Below, in pieces: positions 8,126 to 15,267 of a stretch of 35,966 nt of DNA; the stretch's first letter is position 1; every line of letters begins with the position of its first letter. A program made the translations under genes and the position numbers. The DNA comes from Bacteroidales bacterium (GTDB lineage: Bacteria; Bacteroidota; Bacteroidia; Bacteroidales; UBA12481): NCBI GenBank assembly GCA_023145515.1, contig JAGLDP010000110.1, positions 1 to 35,966 on the forward strand, given 5' to 3'. The notes beneath the pieces were generated by a model. That model did no database searches. It worked only from the letters and a program-made list of their open reading frames with translations, and was not told where the DNA came from.

Positions 8126-9421
8126 CTATAATCCAAACAGGCTTGGTAGCCATAAACTGATCTGCGGGAAATAAGTGATCAGAAGAAGAGTGATAATCAT
8201 CACCAACCAAAACGGTAGCATGGGTTTTATAACCTGACCAATGCTGACCTTCCCTACACTACACCCAATAAACAATAGAGAACCCACAGGTGGAGTACAT
8301 AATCCTACACTCAGGTTAAGAACCATCATAATGCCGAAATGAATAGGATGAACACCCATCTCTACCACAACGGGCAAAAAAATTGGTGTAAAAATCAAAA
8401 CTGCCGGGGTCATATCCATAAAAATACCCACAAAAAGCAGCAATACATTAATTACCAGCAGTATAACGAACTTATTCTGACTTATATTCAACATGAAATC
8501 ACTCATGTTTTGTGGAATATTCTGGTACGACATGACCCATGAAAGAGCCATCGATGCTGCTACCAGAAGCAATACAATAGAAACAATTTCAACTGTCTCC
8601 AGAATTACCCTTGGCATATCCTTCATCTTAATCTCCTTGTATATCATTGCCAGGGCCAGGGTGTACACTACTGCTATTCCGGATGCTTCGGTGGCTGTAA
8701 AATACCCCGCTACAATTCCGCCTATTACTATTACCAGCAACATCAGACTAGGAATAGCATCGAAGAAACGCCTGACACCTTCTCTAAACCCCACGCTTTC
8801 TCCAACAGTCAGGTCCATCTTTCTGGCATAAAACCAGGCCACCACCATCAGTGATAATCCAACAAGAATTCCGGGCAAATAACCTGCAATAAATAATGCT
8901 GCAATTGAGACCCCTCCACTGGCAAGAGAATATACGATCAGAATATTACTCGGAGGAATGATTAAACCAGTAGTTGCCGAAGTGATATTAACGGCAGCAC
9001 TAAACGGTCGGGGGTAATTATCCTTTTCCATAACCGGACTCATAAACCCGCCAATGGCAGATGCTGAGGCTGCAGCAGATCCTGAAATTGCACCAAAAAG
9101 CATATTGGCAAAAATATTAACAAATGCCAGTCCTCCCGGAATCCACCCCACCATCAATTTGGCCAGGTTAATCAATCGCTTAGCTATTCCGCCCCTGTTC
9201 ATTAACTGTCCGGCAAATACAAAAAAGGGAATAGCCAGCAAGGGAAAGCTATCCAAAGAAGTTGCCATTCTCTGAGCTAAGGTAGTGAAGGTTGCCATTG
9301 GAGCAATACCAACAAACATTGTTAGTACTGCTGCAATTCCAATACTAAACGCAACAGGAACACCAATAAGTAAAAGAACAATAAAACTTATAACCAGAAT
9401 AAGAATGCCAAATAATTCCAT
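8126..9421 (-). CDS. dctM: TRAP transporter large permease (DctM)
   Basis: 431 residues with about 12 hydrophobic helices, the normal size of the large membrane subunit of TRAP transporters, which moves organic acids or sugar acids using an ion gradient. Diagnostic stretches are AIPFFVFAGQLMNRGG, GAISGSAAASASAIG, TGLIIPPSNILIVYSLASGG and GLCTPPVGSLLFIG. It is not a DctQM fusion, since there is no extra four-helix N-terminus. The ATG follows the TAA of the upstream lipoprotein gene with no intervening base, so it is the last gene of the SDR-to-DctM operon. The partners DctQ and DctP are nowhere in the window, so it must use subunits encoded elsewhere or work in an unusual way. Confidence 0.95.
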   Translation of the reverse strand: MELFGILILVISFIVLLLIGVPVAFSIGIAAVLTMFVGIAPMATFTTLAQRMATSLDSFPLLAIPFFVFAGQLMNRGGIAKRLINLAKLMVGWIPGGLAFVNIFANMLFGAISGSAAASASAIGGFMSPVMEKDNYPRPFSAAVNITSATTGLIIPPSNILIVYSLASGGVSIAALFIAGYLPGILVGLSLMVVAWFYARKMDLTVGESVGFREGVRRFFDAIPSLMLLVIVIGGIVAGYFTATEASGIAVVYTLALAMIYKEIKMKDMPRVILETVEIVSIVLLLVAASMALSWVMSYQNIPQNMSDFMLNISQNKFVILLVINVLLLFVGIFMDMTPAVLIFTPIFLPVVVEMGVHPIHFGIMMVLNLSVGLCTPPVGSLLFIGCSVGKVSIGQVIKPMLPFWLVMIITLLLITYFPQISLWLPSLFGL

Positions 9422-10801
9422 TTACTTCTGCTTTTTTGCCAGCTCAAGACCAGCAGTTGTTGTATAATACTTTGCCAAACTATTAGGCACTTCCCAAGCT
9501 GGTAACTCCCCGGCTTTGAGGTACTTTAAAAACTGTGCTGTTACTTGTCCGAAGTGAGCCTCATGTCCTATCCTGTATTCATCCGGAATATTCACCCGAA
9601 ATTCTTCTGCACTCTCATCAAGCTGTACGCCAGGGAATTTCTTTTCTAACACAGAGAATTTATCATTAAGAATCGACAGATATTCTTTACTTGTAGATTT
9701 TGGAATCAAGTATAATTCGGGCTTATAATTCTCAGCAGCACCCTGTCTGATCTCCAGGTCAGCCAAAGTTCCTCTGAGTATTGAATAATGTGTATCGCCA
9801 GCGCCTTCCGGAGCTTGATATTTCCATTCAACCTTAACTCTGGCATGGATATTCTTAAGCTGGTATGTCATCTCGCCATTACAATATACCTGTAACAATC
9901 CGTTCTCATCCAAATCGTTATCCAGATACTCAGGAATCTTGTCCAGACGTGTAACTGCAGAAAATTCCTCCTCTGTCAGTGCGGTAGTCCATCTGCTCGC
10001 CTTAAGAATCTCAATATCCTTTTTGTAATCCAGAATTACCTCAGGGAAGCAGGCCCATTGGATCAGATCTACGAGATGGGTAGTTACATCCACAATGCCA
10101 TCACCTTCTTGAGTAACATCAAAAAACCACGGCGGACGTTTGATTTTATTTCCTGAAACAAACTTAAAGAAATGGTGAACACTTTCTTTAACAACCGATG
10201 GATTATCAGCACTTCCGGGCTCGATAGCACCAAATATTTCAGGAATCAGGCTTAGTTCCTTCTGAAGTCTGGAAGTAATTTCAAAGCGCTCAGTCATAAT
10301 ATCATAGAGCAAAATCCCTTGTTCACCAGCACTTTGATAGGCCTGCTTTAGAAGCTCAAAATCCTGAACATTAATCACCATAGGCTTATCAGCATATACA
10401 TGTATTCCATTTTGAACAGCCTCCAGAATATACTCAGTTTTCTTCTCATTATTCCCTGCAAGAACCAGAACATTTCCTGGTTTCTCCTTCAACATTTTCG
10501 CAAAAAAGTCTGATCCACGATAGGTTTCGCTTATCCAAGCTGTTGGGTTATTCTCACGAGTATTAAATCCCTCTATTCTATTCAGGTGATCATCAACATC
10601 TGCAGCATCAGGAGCAAAAATAAATACCTCAGGATTCAACTCCGGAAACATCTCTTTCTGCACCAGGGCAGCATGAAAATGACCAGGATCAACAGTCATA
10701 AACGTAGCAATATGAGCAGATTCCTGTTTAGTGTTAGTGCAGGACATTGTGAGCAAAATTAAAAATACAGATTGAAGAATGGAGAATACAGAATATTTCA
10801 T
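9422..10801 (-). CDS. Lipoprotein Gfo/Idh/MocA-like protein with degenerate nucleotide loop
   Basis: 459 residues. A Sec-type lipoprotein signal (LLTMSC, Cys21) means it is exported unfolded. The body resembles Gfo/Idh/MocA oxidoreductases with the 'putative oxidoreductase C-terminal' domain common in Bacteroidota: DPGHFHAALVQKEMFPELNP, EKPGNVLVLAGNNEKKTEYI and VYADKPMVINVQDF, with the DKP lysine (Lys139). The NAD-binding GxGxxG loop is replaced by DPGHFH (38-43), so cofactor use is doubtful. The signal peptide contains a seven-residue repeat (YSVFSIL then QSVFLIL, residues 3-16) encoded by a heptamer DNA array. It lies between the TAT oxidoreductase and DctM genes, in the same operon. It could be a sugar-binding or non-redox relative. 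Confidence 0.85.
   Translation of the reverse strand: MKYSVFSILQSVFLILLTMSCTNTKQESAHIATFMTVDPGHFHAALVQKEMFPELNPEVFIFAPDAADVDDHLNRIEGFNTRENNPTAWISETYRGSDFFAKMLKEKPGNVLVLAGNNEKKTEYILEAVQNGIHVYADKPMVINVQDFELLKQAYQSAGEQGILLYDIMTERFEITSRLQKELSLIPEIFGAIEPGSADNPSVVKESVHHFFKFVSGNKIKRPPWFFDVTQEGDGIVDVTTHLVDLIQWACFPEVILDYKKDIEILKASRWTTALTEEEFSAVTRLDKIPEYLDNDLDENGLLQVYCNGEMTYQLKNIHARVKVEWKYQAPEGAGDTHYSILRGTLADLEIRQGAAENYKPELYLIPKSTSKEYLSILNDKFSVLEKKFPGVQLDESAEEFRVNIPDEYRIGHEAHFGQVTAQFLKYLKAGELPAWEVPNSLAKYYTTTAGLELAKKQK
10769..10796. repeat. Heptamer tandem array inside a signal-peptide coding region
   Basis: On the plus strand: AGATTGA, AGAATGG, AGAATAC, AGAATAT, four units of 7 bp. Translated on the minus strand it gives the seven-residue repeat of the lipoprotein signal peptide at 10801. 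The first unit is the most diverged. Confidence 0.65.
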
Positions 10802-10855
10802 TACTAAACCTAAAACTTAATACAAATCACTTTTTACTTCCTTTTGCCTTCCTGC

Positions 10856-12220
10856 CTAAACATAGTCAGTTCCATAAGGAAACCGCTGCTGTCTGCTAAG
10901 CATAGCATTTGCTGCATCATTATTCAAGAATCGCTCCTTAACCGGATCCCAATGCAATTTACCAGGTAACTTCATGGCAATACCGCCAAGCAAGCACGCA
11001 GAACAAGAGCGATGAGCAACCTCAACCGGAGCAATAGGTTGCTTAAGAGCAATCATACTATCCACCCAATTGAAATAATGGTTACTACTATGATAGAGGT
11101 TAATTTCATCCTTGCCAATTTTTGATGTGAGGATTTTTGGATCGCTGGCATCAAGAGATTTTCGATTTTTGTCGAAAGTCACAGGATCACTATCGGTTAC
11201 CTTATAGCTGCCACGAGTTACAAAAATCCATCCTTCTGAACCCTCAAAGCGAACTCCATTTGGAAATTCACCACTCACAAGCATATTAGTTCCATTGGCA
11301 TACTTTGCTTTCATCATAAAATCGCCATGCACATTCCAAAGACCACTTTTTGGGAAATCTGCTTCAGCCTCAACTTCAATCGGACCGCTGAACTCTGTTC
11401 CCATGCCCCAGTGGGCGATATCTAAATGATGTGCACCCCAGCCGGTAATCATTCCTGCACCAAACTGATCGCATCTTAGCCAACCCGGACGACTATAATC
11501 GTGCTGAGGGTGAACTCTTTTCTCAGTATAATAAGCATTAGGAGTTGACCCCAGCCACATGTTGTAATTCAGATTTTTTGGGATAGGCATTTCTAATTCC
11601 TCTTCTCCTCCGGGATCACCCGGAAGACCAACTTTTATTGTGTGAATATCACCAATGCGTCCATTTCTGACTAGTTCACATGCATACCTGAATTGCTCGG
11701 CAGACCGCTGCTGAGAACCTATCTGGAAAGTCACTCCTGAACGATGAACAGCATCACTCAATTGTCGGCCTTCCTTAATCGTCAGAGAAGTAGGCTTTTG
11801 AAGATAAATGTTTTTTCCGGCTATGGCAGCTTCAATGGCTGGCTGTGAATGCCAGTGGTCAGGTGTACTGATAACCACACCATCAATATCCTTATTCATC
11901 AGAAGTTCTCGATAATCACCATACATTTTTACATCCACGGCATTAGGCATTCCCATTTTTGCATAATTGTCCATGATCAGTTTTTTTCCATCCATCATCC
12001 TTTTGGAATCCAGATCACATACTGCCATGAAACGCACTTTTTCATGCCGCATCACACCATTAAGGTCACCACGACCCATACGGCCGCAGCCTATCTGAGC
12101 GATGTTTACACGATTGCTGGGCGCATTTTTGCCCATCACAAAAGAAGGAACAATTGTAGGTACAATGATAGCAGCAGTTCCGGCTACACCTGTTGTTTTG
12201 AGAAATTTTCTTCTGTCCAT
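10856..12220 (-). CDS. TAT-exported Gfo/Idh/MocA family oxidoreductase
   Basis: 454 residues. It begins with a twin-arginine signal (DRRKFLK, hydrophobic stretch to about residue 30), so it should cross the membrane folded with its cofactor, as glucose-fructose oxidoreductase does. The Rossmann loop is intact (IGCGRMG, 43-49). It has a QKPTSL segment with the catalytic-type Lys141, and GWGAHHLDIAHW (259-270) with the His/Asp cluster of the C-terminal sheet. Members oxidise or epimerise sugars and inositols, often at C3. Upstream is ThuA (12 bases) and downstream the lipoprotein relative (54 bases containing a loose G/A-rich repeat). ThuA plus Gfo/Idh/MocA recalls keto-sugar pathways such as ThuA/ThuB for trehalose. 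Substrate unknown. Confidence 0.92.
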   Translation of the reverse strand: MDRRKFLKTTGVAGTAAIIVPTIVPSFVMGKNAPSNRVNIAQIGCGRMGRGDLNGVMRHEKVRFMAVCDLDSKRMMDGKKLIMDNYAKMGMPNAVDVKMYGDYRELLMNKDIDGVVISTPDHWHSQPAIEAAIAGKNIYLQKPTSLTIKEGRQLSDAVHRSGVTFQIGSQQRSAEQFRYACELVRNGRIGDIHTIKVGLPGDPGGEEELEMPIPKNLNYNMWLGSTPNAYYTEKRVHPQHDYSRPGWLRCDQFGAGMITGWGAHHLDIAHWGMGTEFSGPIEVEAEADFPKSGLWNVHGDFMMKAKYANGTNMLVSGEFPNGVRFEGSEGWIFVTRGSYKVTDSDPVTFDKNRKSLDASDPKILTSKIGKDEINLYHSSNHYFNWVDSMIALKQPIAPVEVAHRSCSACLLGGIAMKLPGKLHWDPVKERFLNNDAANAMLSRQQRFPYGTDYV

Positions 12221-12231
12221 TTTATTTCAAT

Positions 12232-12245
12232 TTTAGGCTTTAGGC
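12232..12245. repeat. Heptamer repeat at the ThuA 3' end
   Basis: Two perfect copies of TTTAGGC on the plus strand (12232-12238, 12239-12245), followed by TTTATTA. On the coding strand AAAGCCT-AAAGCCT encodes the last residues (KPKA) and the stop codon of ThuA. Only two full copies, so weak alone; notable with the other arrays in this operon. Confidence 0.55.
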
Positions 12246-13081
12246 TTTATTATAGGAATGAGTAAGTTATTAGTTTCTAGTTCCGTTGCGCTTGCTTTTG
12301 AGAAATCTACTGCGGGCTTGTCGATTGTCCAGAGAATTCCACCTAATACATGCTGGCGGAAATTCGAATCAGAATAGTGCTTTATGCTGTGTCCGTAGCT
12401 GGTGTACCATTCTTTGCCTCCGTCAAATTCATGGCACCAGGCTCCAGGGTATAAATCTCCAAATATCGTTCCCGGATAATCATCTTTTCCTTTATCCTCT
12501 ATCGTAGTCATATCGTGAGATAGTAATACATGGACATCAGGATTAAGATGGTGCAGATAATAACCTTCGTCTTCCCATTTCCAGTCGCCGGCAAAAAATT
12601 CAGTTGATGGATGATTGGGATCGGTTATTATGACATCAAATTTCTGGTACGGACAATGCCTTACAAATGTGCCACCCAGCATTTTCCAGAACCAGGGCCA
12701 CTGACGCTCGCTACCACAGGCTGAATGAATACCAACAAAGCCTCCACCCGCCTGAATATACCTTTTGAATGCCAGTCGTTGTTCGTTATTGTCAAATGCT
12801 TCATTATTAGTATTCGAGAAAATCAAGGCATCATATTGAGCCAGATTATCCTCTGTGAAAAGTGAAGGATCTTCAGAAATATCATACTCAATCTCGTTAT
12901 CATTGCACAGAGCAGTCAGCATATCAACTGATGCCTGGATGTTATCATGGATAAAGCCCTTTCCATTTTTAGTGTAAATGAGTACTTTTTTACCATCCTG
13001 TTTTACTGTTGGGGAACAGGAAAATATCAGGGCAGAAAGGCAGAAAAGCAGTAAGGCATAAAGGGGAAATGCTCTATTCAT
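12233..13081 (-). CDS. ThuA-domain lipoprotein
   Basis: 282 residues. Signal peptide with lipobox IFSC (Cys22). The body is the flavodoxin/glutamine-amidotransferase-like ThuA fold: KVLIYTKNGKGFIHDNI (His45), a YDALIFSNT strand, GGGFVGIHSACGSE (His119) and FGDLYPGAWCHEFDGGKEWY, ending with GHS. ThuA acts with a Gfo/Idh/MocA enzyme in trehalose and related disaccharide use in rhizobia, and ThuA domains accompany secreted sugar enzymes in Bacteroidota and Planctomycetes; its precise chemistry is unsettled. Here both neighbours are secreted too, suggesting a periplasmic or surface step. Its signal peptide is encoded by an octamer array and its C-terminus by a heptamer repeat. Confidence 0.9.
   Translation of the reverse strand: MNRAFPLYALLLFCLSALIFSCSPTVKQDGKKVLIYTKNGKGFIHDNIQASVDMLTALCNDNEIEYDISEDPSLFTEDNLAQYDALIFSNTNNEAFDNNEQRLAFKRYIQAGGGFVGIHSACGSERQWPWFWKMLGGTFVRHCPYQKFDVIITDPNHPSTEFFAGDWKWEDEGYYLHHLNPDVHVLLSHDMTTIEDKGKDDYPGTIFGDLYPGAWCHEFDGGKEWYTSYGHSIKHYSDSNFRQHVLGGILWTIDKPAVDFSKASATELETNNLLIPIIKPKA
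13033..13064. repeat. Octamer tandem array in the ThuA signal peptide
   Basis: CAGAAAGG, CAGAAAAG, CAGTAAGG, CATAAAGG on the plus strand, four 8-bp units, possibly a fifth (TATCAGGG) before them. Read on the minus strand it encodes the hydrophobic core of the signal peptide (about PLYALLLFCLSA). Because 8 is not a multiple of 3, the repeat is a DNA-level pattern, not a consequence of repeated residues. Confidence 0.75.
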
Positions 13082-13091
13082 AGATTTAAGT

Positions 13092-14405
13092 TTATTGCGG
13101 ATTAAGGTACGAAATTTTTATCGCTGGCTGATTGGCATAACTCTTCCAGGCAACATCAGCAATATCGGCAGGTAAATCTCCTTCATTAACCCATATTCTA
13201 TAGCGCTGCGAATAGCTTTTGCCAGACTCAAGAATCCAGGTTTTCTCACGGATGGGAGTAAATTCAAAAAACTGATGTCCGATTCCTCCGGTAGAATTTT
13301 CAGGCCAGATTCTCATCAGTTGAGGGAAATCATAATTCCCCGGATCACTCAAAAATAATAGTCCGGTTTCTATTCCATTCAGATCACCACTTACCCTACA
13401 CCATTTAGCTCTGGTAGCATCTCCATTTTTCCAGGTCTTTCCTTCTGAAGTCAAAACCTGAGAATTAGTATTATTCCACTTTTCGGTAGCCCGATAGCCC
13501 AATCCGCCACCATAGCGGTAAGCATCCAAAGAAACAGTATCATCTGTTACATTCGTTAGCACTGAAGTAAAGTCAAGGAAATATCCATCAGCAATATTCC
13601 AAACACGAACAATCCACTCTTCAGTCATAACAACAACTTCACTACGTTCTTGGGTCTTAGGTCTTAGGTCTTGGGTCTTATTAAGCGCCACATGATCTTG
13701 TACCACTCTGAATTCTGAAAAAACCTCTCCTGATTCAATTCCTGTAATATTTTTAAATCTAACTGTACCCTGTTCATCTCCCAGGTTCCAGAAATCGGTA
13801 TGATTCCCTTTCCATGTCACTCTGGTCCATGGATTCCAAAGACCCATGTGATGAAAATGATCTGGCGGCTGCACCCATGTAAGCACCTCACCTGCCGGAG
13901 AATATAGAGGATGAATAAACCCACTACGTGCCCACTTATCTGCCTGTCCGGACGGTGGTGGCAATAAGGCATGGCGATAATGCAGAATCGGGTGATGATT
14001 TTTTGATAATATTATTGTTGTGTCATTGATGGATGATGTCATTTGTGATTGTTGTTGTGATTGCAAATCATGCATTACTTCAACAAATAATTCAAAAACC
14101 CGTACAGAATCACCATTTGATTCAATCACCCACGACAATTCATCAAATTCGCCATAACGAATCTGACTGGAAACTTCAACTCGCTCATCATCAATCACTT
14201 CTTGAAGCTGATATACAACGCCCTGCTGAACAACCCCGGATTTCAACTGAACCCGAACCGGGACAGATATCCCCTGAGTCACTGGGTCACCTATTCCCTG
14301 AATCTCAATCCTTGCCACCGGCTCCTGAGCAAACCCAGAAACTGAAACAAGAATCACAAATAACAACAATATCTGAGTAATCCTTTTCATCATTCTACTT
14401 GACAT
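13092..14405 (-). CDS. PmoA/DUF6807 family secreted protein
   Basis: 437 residues. The start ATG shares a base with the SDR stop (TAATG), supporting this start over the internal ATGs at codons 5 and 6. A type I signal peptide ends near SVSGFAQ. The body is the beta-sandwich family named PmoA (now DUF6807), with HHPILHYRHALLPPP, PPDHFHHMGLWNPW and TDFWNLGDEQGTVRF. Despite the name it is not methane monooxygenase. It occurs in carbohydrate-use clusters of Bacteroidota and Planctomycetes and may act on modified sugars. Two low-complexity insertions stand out: QSQQQSQ near residue 120, and NKTQDLRPKTQERS, encoded by a heptamer array. Function inferred only from context. Confidence 0.85.
   Translation of the reverse strand: MSSRMMKRITQILLLFVILVSVSGFAQEPVARIEIQGIGDPVTQGISVPVRVQLKSGVVQQGVVYQLQEVIDDERVEVSSQIRYGEFDELSWVIESNGDSVRVFELFVEVMHDLQSQQQSQMTSSINDTTIILSKNHHPILHYRHALLPPPSGQADKWARSGFIHPLYSPAGEVLTWVQPPDHFHHMGLWNPWTRVTWKGNHTDFWNLGDEQGTVRFKNITGIESGEVFSEFRVVQDHVALNKTQDLRPKTQERSEVVVMTEEWIVRVWNIADGYFLDFTSVLTNVTDDTVSLDAYRYGGGLGYRATEKWNNTNSQVLTSEGKTWKNGDATRAKWCRVSGDLNGIETGLLFLSDPGNYDFPQLMRIWPENSTGGIGHQFFEFTPIREKTWILESGKSYSQRYRIWVNEGDLPADIADVAWKSYANQPAIKISYLNPQ
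13648..13680. repeat. Heptamer tandem array inside the PmoA-family gene
   Basis: Plus strand TCTTGGG, TCTTAGG, TCTTAGG, TCTTGGG and partial TCTTA: four full 7-bp units (13648-13675) plus a fragment. In the coding frame it yields KTQDLRPKTQ with KTQ repeated at a seven-residue interval. Gain or loss of one unit would shift the frame and truncate the protein. Confidence 0.9.
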
Positions 14406-15229
14406 TACACTCCACTGAAGGCACTAAATCCACCATCGATGGGCAATACTACGCCCGTTACAAATTTTGCAGCATCACTAAGAAGGTACATAACAGCGCC
14501 GCTTAGTTCATCAGCCTCACCAAATCTACCCATAGGAGTTTTACGAATCACATCCTGACCTCTGGGAGTAAAGCTCCCATCCTCATTGGTTAATAATCGA
14601 CGGTTTTGTTCACCTATAAAAAACCCGGGGGCAATAGCATTTACGCGAATCCCTTCTCCGAATTTCTGAGCCATCTCAGTGGCCAGCCATTGAGTAAAAT
14701 TAGAAATTCCTGCTTTAGAAGCTGAATACCCCATTACACGTGTAATTACTGGTCCGGCTGCCATTGAAGAAATATTCAGAATTGATCCCGATTTTTTATC
14801 GGCCATCACTTTTCCAAATACCATAGTAGGAAGAACGGAGCCTATGAAATTCAGGTCCATTACTTTTCTCAGAGCATCAATTTTAAGATCGAAAAATGTT
14901 TGATCTGGTCCGATTGTGGCCCCTGGCATATTTCCGCCTGCTCCATTTATGAGAGCATCAATGCCCCCATATTTCGCCAGAACAGCTTCGCGGGCCTTCT
15001 CAAGGCTATCCTCCTCCAGCACGTTAGCAGCAAGACCAATGGCCTCACCTCCTTTGTTAGATATTTCTTGGGCACGGTTTTCAGCCCTCTCCAATTCCAG
15101 ATCAAGAATTACCAATTTGCAACCTGCCGCAGCTAGTCCATCTCCAATGGCAGTGGCCAAAACACCAGCTCCTCCGGTAATAAGTACAACTTTCCCCTGA
15201 AGCTTGAATATCTGTTCGATATAACTCAT
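14405..15229 (-). CDS. SDR oxidoreductase, D-mannonate/fructuronate-type
   Basis: 274 residues, cytoplasmic. Classical short-chain dehydrogenase: cofactor loop TGGAGVLA (18-25), NGAGGN (95-100), Ser near 154, and the catalytic Tyr168 and Lys172 in GYSASK. The IAPGFFIGEQNRRLL and PIDGGFSAFSGV stretches match the group annotated as D-mannonate oxidoreductase (UxuB-like SDR) in Bacteroidota, which reduces or oxidises hexuronate-derived ketoacids. No UxuA or uronate isomerase is in the window, so another keto-sugar may be the substrate here. It is the first gene of the operon ending in DctM. A TATCTTTG element and a 14-bp palindrome lie immediately upstream. Confidence 0.9.
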   Translation of the reverse strand: MSYIEQIFKLQGKVVLITGGAGVLATAIGDGLAAAGCKLVILDLELERAENRAQEISNKGGEAIGLAANVLEEDSLEKAREAVLAKYGGIDALINGAGGNMPGATIGPDQTFFDLKIDALRKVMDLNFIGSVLPTMVFGKVMADKKSGSILNISSMAAGPVITRVMGYSASKAGISNFTQWLATEMAQKFGEGIRVNAIAPGFFIGEQNRRLLTNEDGSFTPRGQDVIRKTPMGRFGEADELSGAVMYLLSDAAKFVTGVVLPIDGGFSAFSGV

Positions 15230-15233
15230 ACTT

Positions 15234-15241
15234 CAAAGATA
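15234..15241 (-). promoter_or_regulatory. Possible -7 element for the SDR-DctM operon
   Basis: Minus strand TATCTTTG matches TAnnTTTG exactly. It ends only 4 bases before ATG 15229, so a transcript from it would be almost leaderless; either that is real or the match is fortuitous. The 14-bp palindrome covers its spacer/-33 region. Confidence 0.4.
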
Positions 15242-15251
15242 GAAACTTTTC

Positions 15252-15265
15252 CGTGTGCGCACACG
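15252..15265. promoter_or_regulatory. Perfect 14-bp palindrome, candidate operator
   Basis: CGTGTGCGCACACG is a perfect palindrome with a central CG, in the 38-bp gap between the TPR stop and the SDR start. An even-length palindrome centred on CG is the usual form of LacI-family operators. No T-run follows, so it is not an intrinsic terminator. The cognate regulator is not in the window. Confidence 0.55.
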
Positions 15266-15267
15266 TC

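Noticed and set aside
8339-9467. Several plus-strand frames opposite dctM
   Set aside because: They mirror the hydrophobic low-complexity coding of a clear membrane protein and have no motif or start context of their own.
13092-14405. Particulate methane monooxygenase subunit
   Set aside because: Only the family name is shared; the protein is a soluble secreted beta-sandwich, without membrane helices or copper-site context.
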